From assembly GCF_945859705.1 (NCBI RefSeq), contig NC_079137.1, positions 34,407,554-34,471,553 on the forward strand: a stretch of 64,000 nucleotides of DNA. The letters run 5' to 3'. The position numbers and the translations under genes were made by a program. Of this stretch, positions 1 through 12,967 are shown piece by piece. Position 1 is the first letter of the stretch. Every line of letters starts with the position of its first letter. The notes beneath the pieces were generated by a model, which had not been told where the DNA came from, made no database searches, and saw only the letters and a program-made list of their open reading frames with translations. Source of the DNA: Episyrphus balteatus. Lineage: Eukaryota; Arthropoda; Insecta; Diptera; Syrphidae.

Positions 1-1950
1 TGCACTCTTGTAATGCACGTAATTCCAGGAAAATTATGCAGGTATTTGTTGTATTTGTTCGACACGTACAAAAACCTATCGCCGTACACCACGGCCAACG
101 CTGTGCTGCTACGCAAGGCATACAACCATCATCACGGTAGCACAAAACAAGCCAGCGAAACAAAAAACCCGAACAACAAAAGCAAATTGGTCCACTTTCA
201 TGTCATGTTCAAGACCCGTCCACTCAATCGCGGTGATAAATCATTTTCCGAAACATAATTCCACTGCTTGGCTACTTGCTACTGCTGCTGTGCAGTATAA
301 ACTAGCAAATGCACCATCATTTCGGGAGCAAAACTAAACAACCATCGAACCAACAAATGTAACTGATGGATGATTTATACACAACAGAACAATCCGGAGA
401 TGCGGGGGAATGCCTTGTGAAAACCCTGTGTGCCGTACGCTACGCACTGTAACAAACAAGCGAAGGTCCTCTTGAGACCAACAACCAAAGTCAAAACCAA
501 GTCGCAAGTCCCGACCTACTATCTACTACACCAGTCGTTGTCATCATCAACAGTGCGACATCATCGACATCGTCATCGTCATCGCGCAATCATCCCTCGA
601 TCATCATCGTCATCATCGTCGTCGGGAGAAAACTGGAAAATTTCGTGACAGAAATTCATAACGAACACCGTGTGAACAGAACTCTTGTTCTGGAACTTGT
701 GACGTTCGACCATGATAATGATGATCAACGTCGTCGTCGCCTTGGTTTGGGTGAAACAAGTGCAGCACCCATCCAATGCTTCATCGTGTCGTGGTGTGGA
801 GCAACTCGCATGTAACATCATTCCCAGAAAATGATCCTGGACGCGTTAATCGCGAATATATTTTGATTTCCCGTTTTTTATCACACATTTACCCAGAACC
901 CGAATCGAGAGAAATAAGTGCACAAAAAAAAAAAAAAACCGGATTGCTACTGACAATGAGCTCCTGTATAATATTGCTCCTCCAACCAACGATTAGTTCT
1001 GATGTTGGCCACCACAACAAAAAAAGGTCGGAAAACCCAAACAATGACAGTACTGGCCTAACTAAACACGACCGTTCGTTGGTTTGAGCTTGGAGAAGCA
1101 GCTCCTCCAGCCTTTCTGGAGAGAGGTCTATCGCCGCAGGAATTCGAGTTACACGCAGTCTGGAAATTCTTCTGATATGCGCGCGCATAAATTTTTTAAA
1201 TTCACTTTAGCCGGAGATGCCTTCTCCTTGCCCATGGCACGGGAGAGACCAAGCCGCACATCACAACAACAAGGAAGCCACTTTGTTGGACTTTTCTACT
1301 GATCACAAACAGCAGCAGTAGCGTTCGCCTTCACCTTCGCCAAGTACACTTACCAACAACGAACGGCGACGCGGCATGATGGTGGGTTGCAAGGAATCTC
1401 TGAATTCGAAATGAGCCTAACGACCAAGGTGGAGCAGGAGGAGAACTCTCACTACCTTTCGAACAAAACATGTCTGCAATGCGCTTGCTAATTAAATTCG
1501 AATAAAACTAATCGATTAAGTTCATAGCCTAACTGTGCGCACAGAAGCCGAGAATTGTCAGCTCAGAGGTAACGCGGAACGGGACCATGCACGAAGAACA
1601 CGCACTCACTCATCACCACCAAAACTCAAGGCGGTGAGTGCGGACTGATGATACCATCTACCATCCAAGACGACACAATGATGATCGATCGATAAAATTT
1701 ATTGATCATTTTGTTGATCTCACTGATTGGAACGCTGATAATTGCTAACCAGCGCCAGCACATTGGTTCCATCATCAGCTTCATCAAGTAGCTATAGGTC
1801 TGTTGATGATGTTAAGGGGAAGAGAAAGGTGACAATCGAAAACTAATTTCTTCAGGTGAATGCTGCTACTGATGAAGATGATGATGCTACAAAGGGTGGA
1901 GCATGAGGAGATACAGTCAGTGCACAGAATTCGGAAAGTAACGCCACATT
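1..1950. other. Balanced-composition island 1
   Basis: CpG-containing, less AT-rich DNA with a TCATCA/CATCGT microsatellite (about 538-625) and GATGATGA runs (about 1860-1890). Frames of up to 103 codons are open on both strands at once, as expected from low stop density, and none resembles a protein I know. Possible enhancer or untranslated exon of a neighbouring gene. Confidence 0.3.
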
Positions 1951-3432
1951 CCGACGAGGAGAGACTGAATATATATATACTTAAGTTTTTGCTGAACTCT
2001 TATCGCGAATTTGTAATCCCCTAAGCGAGATGGGATTCTTAATGAGACGTGGGAACTCAAAGTGCTGGAATTCAGCTGCCCCAGCGAGTGGACAACACTG
2101 AGGAATGATGTTGCACGAATGGTTGTCCAATACCGATAACGATCGGGTACTGACTGCAACAAAATATACAACGTTGGTATTTTTTTTTTGTTTCATATTA
2201 TAGATTCGGTAAAGCAAAAGCGGTGGCGTCGAGAATTCGTTAAAGCAGAAATGAACTGAGAATATTAATAAATCCATTTCAATGACGTTAGAAGGTCTAA
2301 AAAAGCTTATACAAAAAAACAGTAGCAAGGTCAGATTAAATAATTTTATCTTATTAGTAGACAGTAGGTTGAGTTTTCAAATCATTAATGATCATTTTCA
2401 GTTGCTCAAATACGAAGTTGATTATTCAACAAGGGAAAATAGAAAGCGGTAGGTACTGAAAACTTTTGAACTTAAAAACCATTTTCTCAAAAACTCAAGA
2501 CCCTATATCATAGTTTTCAATCTGTGGACGTATTCGAAATCTTTTGGATTCTTTGAAGTTTGTTCAGATATCAAAGATTGTTTGAATAACTAATTTAATT
2601 CAATTAGGCTTACGGTAACAATTCAATCAAAATTCAATCCAACTTTAATTTTAAACAGTTAAGTGTTTCATTTATTTATTATTCAATTGAAAGACTTTAA
2701 GAATGCAAGGAATTAAAAAGACTTAAAAAGACTTCACAACCAATAAAATGTGTTTAATTATTTTTTGAATAGCTTAAGGTGCGTTTTGATATAAACATAA
2801 CCTGCTAATATAAGACAGCGTGATAAGTCGCATATTGATACGAATCATAAAATTGTTGGTTACATTTTTAATTTTTTTGATTAATTCATGTAAAGATAGA
2901 AAAAAATTTATTTATAGGTTATTGAAATTATTCGAGTGGGTTATTGTTTTTGAAAATGTTGGGAATTGCGAACGTTAAGGGTTTTTAAGTGATGTAGGAA
3001 AAATGCTCGTTTTGAAAATTCGAAAACAGAATTAAAGGATCATATTTTTTTTAATTTTAAAAGTATGAAACTCAAGCTTTATTTGTTTAAAAGTTCTTAT
3101 CCTATTTTTTATGTCGTCTCCAAATTCCCGCCAAACACAGGCAAAAACTTGTACGTTCGTCACAATAGTTCATTAAAGAAAGTTTGTTCTTTTTCTTCTG
3201 CTTCAAACTGGTGTTCGGAGTTATAAGTTAATAAGTATGTATAGCTGAATGTAGAATTAATCAACAGTGGTTTTGAACAAACAAAAAATTCCTTGTCGGT
3301 GCACCAAATACGAAAAATTAAAATGTTTGTAAATTTGTTATTGCGAGCTATTTCTTAGAACAACGTGACGATGGTTTTAATTTTTTTTTTTAATAAAATC
3401 TCAAAAAGATTAAATAAAAATGTTTAAAAAAG

Positions 3433-3785
3433 CCTAGTACGAAGCTGAAGTCAAACTCCAAAGCCGATAGCGAAAATGCAAACGAAAAAATATCCATGTC
3501 ATGTCAAAAAAAAAAAAAATTGAAATTAAATAAATTTAAAAAAAAATAAGTTTTCAAACAAATAAAAGTTAATTAAAAATGAAAAAACCGCCAACACAAG
3601 TCTTTTGGAACAAGAAACAAGCCCAGTACAATAAAAGGTGATTGGAAAATGAGTGAAAACTTTGCAATTTTTCTCTAAAACTGTAAAATCAAAAACGAAA
3701 ATCATAACGAAATTTTTCTTTCAAGATTTCGTTGTGCTATTTTTGTATGAAAAATATCGTTTCGCTCCCGACTCTTTTTGCCGAA
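3433..3785. repeat. Dispersed repeat, CCTAGTACGNAGCTGAAG family
   Basis: The left part has CCTAGTACGAAGCTGAAGTC. The right part, read on the minus strand, has GGGAGCGAAACGATATTTTT, CATACAAAAATAGCA and AACGAAATC. Both parts match successive blocks of the sequence starting at 36017, so this looks like a small inverted-repeat element with partly eroded ends. Confidence 0.5.
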
Positions 3786-3912
3786 AAGTGTAATCATTCA
3801 AGAAGGTTTTTTTTTTTCAAAATCGATTCAAAAGTTTTTTGATACCTACCTATATTGTAAAAAAATTTGTTTATTTCATTATTTAATTTCATTAGTTAGT
3901 TAAACACAGATA

Positions 3913-4559
3913 ACACTGGTTTACAAGGGTTTTGTTACCGAAACAAAAATATACTTTGCGGAAGGTTTTCGGTGTGCTGAACTCGAATTCGAAGTCAAAA
4001 ACAACTAATCAGCTCCCGTTTTTGAGATATTAGAAAATGAAAAAAAAAACGTTTTTTTGAGTTCTTCGGATATTATTCTTTTGTATAAGGAAAATTGTTT
4101 GAGCATATATAGGTTTCTATAAGAACTGTTTTCCATCTTTCGATACCTGTTTAAATCTTTTCAATATCTTTTGTATTGCCCGAGATATCTTAAACTGAAG
4201 CCAGTGGGTTTGGCTTCATATATCATAAAGAAGATAAATGAATGACGATATAAAATTTACAAAAATACCAAACAACTGAGGATATCTCGGGCAGTAAAAA
4301 AGATATCGGAAAGATTTAAACAGATTTAAAAAGGTGGTAAATAGTTCTTATTAAAACAGTTACTAAATATGCCCAAACAATTTTCCATATATAAAAGAAT
4401 AAGGTCCGAAGTGCTGCATTTTCTAACGGTAATATTTCAAAAACGGGAGCTGATTAATTTTTTTTTGATTTCGGATTCGAATTCAACACACCGAAAACCT
4501 TCAGAAAAGTATATTTTTGTTTCGGCAACAAAAAAAAGTTTAATTTTGTTAACCAGTGT
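3913..4559. mobile_element. Palindromic Harbinger-like MITE, 647 bp
   Basis: Almost the whole element is an imperfect inverted repeat. The left arm reads ACACTGGTTTACAA, then ACCGAAACAAAAATATACTT, GGTTTTCGGTGTGCTGAACT and CAGCTCCCGTTTTTGA; the right arm carries the complements in reverse order. The centre is a small hairpin (4196-4203 with 4211-4218, TGAAGCCA/TGGCTTCA). Taking the ends as CACTGGTT, a 3-bp TAA duplication flanks it (3911-3913 and 4559-4561), as expected for PIF/Harbinger-type elements. The longest internal reading frame (91 codons) is read through the right arm and resembles nothing known to me. Class assignment rests only on the 3-bp duplication. Confidence 0.75.
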
Positions 4560-5611
4560 AATAGACAGTATACACAGTTTAACAAAAGGTCAGCATGTTT
4601 ATGTTGAATCGGGCTTTTTTGGTCATTTCATGTTAGCATGTTAAAATTTTAGAACAAATACAAATGCAACGTAGCCAAGCCATGTTGTACTTTTCCTCTC
4701 AAACACATAAAAAAGGGTAAAAAAAAAGTAATTTGCATTTTCAACGAGAACCTTTACCCAAAATAAAAATTAGCATTTTGAAATTACACAATGAAAATGT
4801 TAAATGAAAACTACTTTCGTTCTAGCTTTTTGGATCTACCATAACACTACGCAATTCTACGAAGGAACACACAATTTAATTTTTCGGAACATCAATTGTG
4901 TACAAAAAAATGTTATTTTAGTTTTGTTACAGACTTTTTGTTTAGTTGGTTTTTTTGGGAGCATTCTGTTATAGAAATTCTTTAATTGTATTTTCGGTTA
5001 AACTACCTATACTTCTAATTCTTCAAGAGATATTTAATAACTATAGAGAAGCATATTCATATTCATGGACACTATTTAAGCTACTTTTAAGAAAAACTTG
5101 AGTTTATCCCATTTAAACTACATTGGATAAACCCCAGTTTAAAATAAACAAGAGCTATGAATATGCCCCAAAGAGTTTTAATTTATGTTTTAATTTTTAA
5201 AATAAGAAAAAATCTAAGCATATTATGCTCATTTAAATTACATTACATTACATATTAAACTAATCTGAAGATAAATCTCCGGACTAGAAACACTGCAGCT
5301 TCGGAATCTAGGTCCATTTTGCTGATACAACACAAGACATTAATACAACACAGAAAGACAAAGAGAGAAAGAACGATAGAAGAACATACAACACTGAACT
5401 ACGTGGCACAGAGGAGGAGACATAGTTGAAAATTGTCTCATGTTATCGCACAGGTATCTTCAGTTAAGCTGGCGATTTAGAAATCATTTAAATTAATTTT
5501 ATTAGAATACCTAAATGTTTCACGATTTTGAGGTTTTAGCAAATGTTCATAGTCTGATAAATGGTTGTTGTTATAAATATTACTTGGATACTGCTAATTG
5601 GTGATGATAGT

Positions 5612-5844
5612 AGCCGTGTTTCGGTGGTACTCATTTTCTGCTGTTAAAAACAATAAACGATTACTTTATTTTATTATTAACAATCCTTTATTGTTAAAGG
5701 GTTACAAATGTATAATTTTATAAAAAAAATTTCTCTGTAAACCAACAAACAAAAAACTTTTATTTATCCTTAGTAATCATTTGTTTGTGTTTCCCGTGCT
5801 AAATTTTACTGAGCTAAGTACTGAGTTACCAATAAAACACGGCT
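5612..5844. mobile_element. Small MITE, 233 bp
   Basis: Inverted ends: AGCCGTGTTTCGGTGGTACTC on the left is matched on the right, in reverse complement, by AGCCGTGTTTTATTGGTAACTC. A 3-bp AGT flanks both sides (5609-5611 and 5845-5847). The interior is AT-rich and holds a further small hairpin (TTAACAAT/ATTGTTAA near 5680-5700). No coding capacity. The TIR match is imperfect, but ends, orientation and duplication agree. Confidence 0.65.
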
Positions 5845-6379
5845 AGTATTGAAATTCTTTAAAATTCTTTTCTGTACGACTTTAATTTGATTAAGTTTAT
5901 GCCTACCTATACTTTAGTAAAAGCCAATTGAAAACATTTTCTTTTCAGCCTCCATCAAATATTTATAATAAAAAAGATTTCTTTAAATCAAATACATACA
6001 TATGTCTTTTTACCCAGTTTCTTGATCTTTTATTCAACAAAATACAAATAAAAAATATAATATAAAATAAGGTCAAGACATAAAGATTGCACTGATTAAT
6101 TTATTTTTACTTGGCTTGACATCAGCAGAAAAAAACATTAAAAAAAAAAAGAGTTTTCATCCTAAAAAATCAAATTAATATCAAAACACACTTCCTCTGT
6201 CTCTTGCACAAAAACAAATCAAATAAAGTTAAAAGTAACAACAACCCTAAAAACAAAAAACAAAAAAAACAACACAAAAAAGGATTCCTAAAATCAAATA
6301 TCATTTATCTTTCTCTTTTTAGAATTTCTCTCTTAAAAAGAAAAAAAAAACTGGAGATAGAAATAATAACAAAACCAAA

Positions 6380-8560
6380 GTCCCATGACAGCCGATGATG
6401 ATGGTGATGCTGTGCACAAAAGCAACAGAATAACTTGATGAACATTTTCAAACAGAAAGCCTATAACCTTGAGACCCCTTCACTCGACGGGAAGAGTAAA
6501 AAAAAAGGAAAGAAAAACACGCACCTTAAGGGTAAGTCAACACAATTTATACCTAAAAGTAAGTGTATAAGTTCACATTCAAAAAAGAGAGAGATTCCTT
6601 TCAATATCTCTCCCTACATCCTCATACTTTAGTATATCAGCCTCGAACAGTCACACCATCAGACTTCATTTATCCTATCCTCGCTTCTATATCTTTTCAA
6701 TTTGTTAACTTTTGCGTGCACAGACATCTTCAATTTGTCTTTCAATAAACTAACTAGATCCCAGCTCCATTGCTCTACTTCCATCAGCTATGAGGACGAC
6801 GTCGAACCCTACCGTGTCGTGTATCGTCGAATGGGTTTTCTAATCTAATTAAAGCCAATGTGGTAGGTACAACACGACACGACGCACGATGACAAGGACG
6901 ACGAGGACTATACCTAACCATCGAAAGACGAAGTCACGTCGTTTGTCAGCCAACAGCAACAGCGACAAAACATGAAAGTCAATCGGGTGTGAAAAGCTTG
7001 TCATTCCGTTTGCTTGCGAGATAAGAATTTTACCATCCACCAAGCCCGAACACATACGGGCCCATAGGTCCTCTCTAGCTTTTCTGCTTCTCCTGATGCT
7101 CAATGGCAAACGAAAGAATGAAAAGAAAAACCCCATCTTTTCTATAGAAGAAGAACCTCACACATCACGTAGGATTGTGAGCCTTTGGCAGGGCATAGGG
7201 TTGACTTTTCCCAAGAGACCCTAACCAGTGCCGTATTTTACTTACACACAATTTCCCAATGAATGGTTATTTGCAAAACTGCGAAAGCGAATGCGAATGT
7301 GAATCTTGGACCAAAATCATGGCGGTTCTTAATAGGCTAAAAGTTATAGCATTTTACTCTACAGAGAGCTTGTCCTTTGTCCATTCAAAAGAACCAACCA
7401 TCACCACCATATAGCTTCTTCTTTATATGTTTTGTGTCATTTGGTGATATGGCTATTCAATGTCCATACGACAAGTTCATAAAATGTATGTGGCTCACCC
7501 TTTTATGGTGGAGCTTAAGAATCCTGTAAATACACATTATATGCAGGATGCTTAATGGAAAACAACATCAAAGATTTACTTCAATTTGACACTTCTTTAG
7601 AAGAAACTGATTGGTTTGGAAATTTATCACCTGAAAATGCATTTCGTTCCACATGAATGCGGACTTTCCATCCACAATAAGAAAAAAAAATGTTAAAAGT
7701 GTGTTAGGACCAAAGAAAGATAATAGAAACTTGCAAGCCATTAGAGTTGCTGTCACCATCACCAGAGCCACAGTGTGGTTGACAATGGAACTATTAAAAC
7801 TGGGGAAACAGTGTTGTCGAGTAATTAAAAACATAGCAAACTACACAATCATTGACTTGGATATATAGTCAAAATGGTGGGCGGAAGTGTGCTAACACCA
7901 AATTGATTGTGAAACTTTGAAGGTGGTAATGGAAAATAGCTGCTGACAAGTCAAAAGCCTGCCGCGCGGTTTGACTTAAAACAACAACAACAACAAAAAA
8001 CTAGCAAAAAAAAAGAGACGATCGATAAATTGTGATATCTCGGGTTTGGTTGTGGACAATCGCACTGCTGCCGAAGGCCAATTGCGCGCATGCGCAGACT
8101 GCCAAATGCCTCCTCTGCTACTTCATTTACCCCATGGAAATGATGGGTGCTACTGGCTGCTCTATAGAGCAATTGATACTACTCTAGGTTCCTTTGCGGT
8201 CCAGCCGAACCGCAGACTTTATAGTATCTTAGTCTCATGGTCTGTTGTTGGAAGCGATGTTTGTTTGAGAGTCATTTCAATGAAGTGATAATTTTCAGTT
8301 ATATCGTGCTCGTGCCTGGGTTCTCGTGTACGGGATGCCAATTTGTAAGATTGCCCAATTGACACGAGGAAGAGCGTTTGGTGGTCTGCAACTTCAATTC
8401 CACAACTCTCACAACTTCAAGTCTCTATGGTTGTCGTCTTGCGTCTTCGACGTCGCGTTGTCGTCTTGGAGTATTTTGCGCGCAAGATAGTGACACTTTG
8501 CGCGAGTGGCAGATAGTATAGCTTCTGTTTAATGTGCAATGATCGTTTTCGTTGAGTTCT
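6380..8560. other. Balanced-composition island 2
   Basis: This holds CpG-bearing sequence with GACGACGT and CACGACGC words (6790-6910), a CAACAACAACAA run (7981-7996) and TCGTCTTGCGTCTTCGACGT-like sequence (8433-8465). The longest frames (95 and 88 codons) are unrecognised and without conserved motifs. A candidate regulatory region downstream of bs. Confidence 0.3.
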
Positions 8561-10348
8561 TTCTTTCTTTCTTAAGCCAGGTCTATAATATCAAGATGGA
8601 AAGACTGTTGTAAGTGTATATCTGTCATTTTGGTTAAGTTAAAATTGTTATTATTGTGTCGGGCATCTCTTCTCTTATGTGTCGTGATTGTTAAGTCGCG
8701 TTAGAATGTCATTCATTCAAGAATGTTTTGTTTTAGGTGGTATTGGAATTGCCTACTTATTTAGTTTGGTGTGAAGTGTGGATTTATTGTGCAAAATTGT
8801 TGTCAATAATACAAGATCAAAGCGGGTGTCTTCGAATTATATTTTTTTTTTTTTTTGTATGTAACATTGTTTTGGCGTTTTTTTTTTCTTTTTTAAGACA
8901 CGATTAAGTTTTATTGAAACCTTGAATTGAAATTCGTGAAGTTTTGATACCCTAGATTACAAATAGATTATTGAATATTGAATACTTATTGTTCATTCAT
9001 AAGATATTTTTTGTGGGAGTCGGAGTTGCCAGTTGAATTCAATTTTCTATAATTGGAATTATTTTAAGTAAGAATGAACAAGTTAATTGGTTTTGAGCAA
9101 TTTTAAAAATTGCTATTTGAACTAAATTTTATTTTCAAGGGAGAAAAGATAAACTTATAATCGAGTTGTTTGTCGATTTTGCAAAGAAATGCAAATAAAA
9201 TCTGGAGTGTGGAAAGCAATATTGACAAACATGTCCAAAAATACCAGAATTAGACAGTTTTTTAACGTTTAAAAACTATAGTTTTTGTCAAAAACGATGG
9301 CATGAAGACAATACAGAATATTTTGAACCTTAAACTACCTCTGTAGGCTTAAGAGTTTCTAAATATTATTTTTATATCATCAATTCGAAATCGAATATTT
9401 TTCAAAAAAGTTTTCAAATTCTCTCCCTCAAGAAAAAACTCGATCTAGCATTTTTCAAAATTCACAAGCAGGTATTAAATTAAATCTTTTGGTTTCAGTT
9501 TATTACACAATTAATATTGTGACCAGCCTTTTATGACCAACATAATTTTGGAACTCTAAGTTCTTGATTTTCGTTCAAAGTGAAAAGTTGGATTCAAGTT
9601 CCATCTGAAACTGTTTGGAACATCATGATGAATTGGTTTGATAAATTGGTTTGAATAGATTTATGAAATAGCCTGCATTTTTAGCGGATTGTAATCCAAT
9701 ACAAAATGTTTGAAAACCATACAATTTTGACCCTTCATGCCATAATTGACAAATTAAATAAACAATTAAAAAATTGCAAATTTTCACAAAAGACAACATC
9801 GTCATTCCTCGGTTATTGCAAATTTTGTTTTTGAGAAAAATTAAAAATGAGATTTTATTGCTATTCCGTAAATCTTTGAAATTCCGTAAAAAAATCATCT
9901 GTTTCAAGTTTTCAAATATTCATCCAACTAATTAGGCTCCAAAAATGTGGAGGTACAGATGGTACAATGATAAAAAAAGACAACAACAACTTTTTTGAAT
10001 TAATTTATAGTTTTTCTGAATATTATGGGAAGCAAAAATCATTTAAATTAAAAATTATTTTATATAATTTAAAAAAGAAAATAGAGCAGTACCACATGTT
10101 TCGAATACAAAATTACACGAAGTGTGAGCGCGTACATAAAAAATACAAAAAGCCAAAAATGTCACAAAAAAAGTACTAAAAATGTTCTATAAAAAAAAAA
10201 ATAAATTGCTTTTTTCAGTCATTTTTAATTTTTTTTTTTTTCGAAGTTTCTGACTTCAAAAAATCAATCAAAGTTTTTTTATTTGTCATTTGATTTTCTA
10301 TGAAATATTTGGATTTGTTTATAAAATAGACAGACAATGGGCACGGGG

Positions 10349-10784
10349 CACGTTCAGGAAATATTAGGGACTAAATATTTAGGCAACGTCATTTTCTGAA
10401 CGGAAATTTAAGAAAATTGACTAAATTAGTTTCGATGTGATGCTATTGTCAAATTTCGAAATTTATTTAAGAATTTTACCGGTCGCATGGGTAAGACACC
10501 AAGTTTCACTGAATAAATAAAATTAATTATAACCGATAATGCACTTTTTAGTTGTTTTTGACAAAAATAAATTTAATTTTGCTAAATTAATTCTTTAATT
10601 AAAAACAATCTGCTGTCAGGTTGACAAAAAAACTTTCCTAAATTTTTAGGGAAAATTTTCTTGCCTAACTTTCCAGTCAGCTTTCCAATAAAATTACCTA
10701 AATTGGAAGGATATTTTTTGACAGCTGACCAATCAGAGACCGAGAAATTACCTAAATATTTAGTCCCTAACGTTTCTGAACCTG
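10349..10784. mobile_element. MITE, tandem copy A, 436 bp
   Basis: The left end is CACGTTCAGGAAATATTAGG, then GACTAAATATTTAGGCAA. The right end is its inverted counterpart, TTACCTAAATATTTAGTCCC followed by TAACGTTTCTGAACCTG. Internal landmarks, all shared with copy B, are TTTCTGAACGGAAAT, ATAATGCACTTTTTA, CTGTCAGGTTGAC and TGACCAATCAGAGA. There is no coding capacity. I could not identify a flanking target duplication, so the superfamily is undetermined. Confidence 0.8.
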
Positions 10785-10786
10785 CC

Positions 10787-11201
10787 CACGTTCAGGAAAT
10801 ATTAGGGACTAGATATTTAGGCAACTTAATTTTCTGAACGGAAATTGGAATAAATTTACTTCAGAATTTTAGAGATCGCATGGGAGATGGGACAGCCACC
10901 AAATTTAACTTTACTTTAATAAATAAATAATATTAATTATATTCGATAATGCACTTTTTACTCGTTTTTTTTTCGCACAAAAATAGATTTAATTCTGTTA
11001 ACGTAATTTGTAATTAAAAACAATCAGCTGTCATGTTGACAAAAAAAAACTTTCCTAGATTTTTAGGGAACATTTTCTTGCCTAACTTTCCAGTTAGCTT
11101 TCCAATAAAATTACCTAAATTGGAATGATTTTTTTTGACAGTTGACCAATCAGAGAGCGAGAAATTACCTAAATATTTAGTCCCTAACGTTTCTGAACCT
11201 G
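10787..11201. mobile_element. MITE, tandem copy B, 415 bp
   Basis: This is the same element as copy A in the same orientation, starting 2 bp after copy A ends (junction CTGAACCTG-CC-CACGTTCAGG). The copies share nearly all internal sequence but differ by several indels and substitutions, so the duplication is not recent. A head-to-tail dimer of a TIR element could come from insertion next to an existing copy or from unequal exchange. Confidence 0.8.
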
Positions 11202-12116
11202 TCCAATCCTAGTTTAATTTGTGCGTGGTAATTTAAATATTATAAATTTATGTAAATATTTATTGCGTTTTGTAACACATTAAATATGTTTTTTTTTTTC
11301 TTTGACTGTTGTTTTATTTTTTAATCGACATTTGATAGTGCGCGAGTGTATCTCTTTCGTTAGAAAAAAAAACGTGGTCTCTTTTTTACACAAGCGTCAG
11401 ATTTTTTTAATTAAAAATGTGAAAAAAAAGAAGTATCATATGGACTTTAAAAAAATACAAAAAAAATAAATTGACTTATTGTTAGAACACCCAAAAAAAG
11501 GTTCAAAACGATACTTCAAAACGATACAGAAATACGGTTTATCATTAAAAATGGATTGAAAAATTCTATATAAATTCAACTTTATTCTGTAAAATTTGAA
11601 TGTCTAACCAAGGTTAAATAATGACGGAAATATCGGTTATTTTAGATTATAAAGAAAGCGGTTATTAAATTCAAAAAAAAAAAAAAAATAATCATCAACT
11701 CTTTTTTTGATGTAGATGCAATTGAAGAGAAGGTTAGGAGAAAATTATAGATTTTGTCATTTTCTATAAAATGGAACTTATTTCTTTTTTTAATTCTTAA
11801 AAAACTTTGTAAAAAATAGTTTTCGAGAAAAAGAGAGTTTGGTAAAATATTTTCAATAAATTTCGTTCCTTTAAAAACTTTTTAAAAACCGTCTATATCC
11901 TACCTAAATATCATTTACTTCCTTAGAGCACTAATTTCTTTAAAGCAAATTTTATCTGTCCCTGAAAGGTTTTTGACTTTTTCTCACAAATTTGAAATTT
12001 CTGATTCTGAAATCATTCCCAAAGTCCGGTGGCTCGAAAAAAATGTATTATATTTTTCAAAAATAGATTTTGTGCCGAAGAATATATTAAACAGCAATTT
12101 TACTGATTTAAATACT

Positions 12117-12967
12117 GGGATCGGGTCAAAATTCTGGCTTCAAAATTCTGTTTTTCAAAATTCTGCTTTTTTTACGAAAATTCTGCTTTTCAAAATTCTG
12201 CTTTTTTTCTATTCTGCCTTTCAAAATTCTGCTTTTTAAAATTCTGCTTTTCAAAATTCTGCTAGCATATTTTTTGAACAAAAAAATTCTGCTAATTCTG
12301 TTTGTTTTTTCATAGCATAATATGCGCTAACATCTCATTAATCCATTAAAGTAATTCAACTTTACTACTTTCCTTACTGTTTATTGTCTAACTGTCCCAA
12401 ATATTTGTTATAATGCATAGACTGACTTTCTTACAATTCACATCTATAAGCCGTTAAAAACTATTAGAAACTAAAAAGAAAGATAGAAAATATTCCTTTC
12501 TTAATCAATTTTTCGAACATATACTTTTGTTTGATAAATTAATAAATTTCTAATTATTTTTCGAAATTTTTTAATATATAATTTTTTAATATTTTTTAAT
12601 TTATTGATTTATCAAACAAACAATTTGATTTATCTAACAAACAATGAACATACAAAAAAACTGACAAAGTGAGTAAGTAATCAAAAAAGCAGCGAAGAGA
12701 TAATTTTACTAAATTCAGCAAAAAATTAAAAAATGGTTTGGAAAATGTTTAAAAGCCCGCGCTTTTAAACATTTTCCAAACCATTTTTTAATTTTTTGCA
12801 GAATTTTGTAAAACAGAATTATGAAAATCAGAATTTTGAAAAGCAGAATTTTGAAAAACAGAATTTTGAAAAGCAGAATTTTGAAAGCAGAATTTTGTAA
12901 AGCAGAATTTTGAAAGCAGAATTTTGAAAAAAGAATTTTGACCCCGGCAGAATTTTGACCCCAACCC
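12117..12967. mobile_element. Foldback (FB-like) element, copy 1, 851 bp
   Basis: The ends are GGGATCGGGTCAAAATTCTG on the left and, inverted, GGGTTGGGGTCAAAATTCTG on the right. Inside each end is a run of short variable units of about 15-18 bp built on AAAATTCTG (left, 12124-12290) or its complement CAGAATTTT (right, about 12799-12956), roughly nine or ten units per side. The centre holds a 45-bp-arm hairpin (12712-12805). The insertion is flanked by a perfect 9-bp duplication, TTAAATACT (12108-12116 and 12968-12976). Terminal repeats made of tandem subrepeats plus a 9-bp duplication are the known signature of Drosophila FB elements, grouped with the Mutator-like superfamily. It encodes no protein, so it is non-autonomous. 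Confidence 0.88.
12712..12805. repeat. Central hairpin of foldback copy 1
   Basis: The left arm (12712-12756) and right arm (12761-12805) are 45 nt each, with a 4-nt CCGC loop. They are complementary at all but one position. The arm includes AATGGTTTGGAAAATGTTTA. A transcript crossing the element would form a long near-perfect stem, and the single-stranded DNA could extrude a cruciform. Confidence 0.9.

Larger units (their letters stand above)
1951..6379. other. AT-rich non-coding stretch
   Basis: Apart from the repeats listed at 3433, 3913 and 5612, I see only A/T runs and no coding or RNA signature. Confidence 0.5.

Noticed and set aside
7499..7508. Exact CArG box CCTTTTATGG, tempting as SRF self-regulation
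   Set aside because: My rough estimate is about four such 10-mers by chance in 64 kb of this composition, so one site is not evidence.
8810..8826. AAGATCAAAGC, resembling a TCF/Pangolin site
   Set aside because: A single short degenerate site; not distinguishable from chance without conservation.
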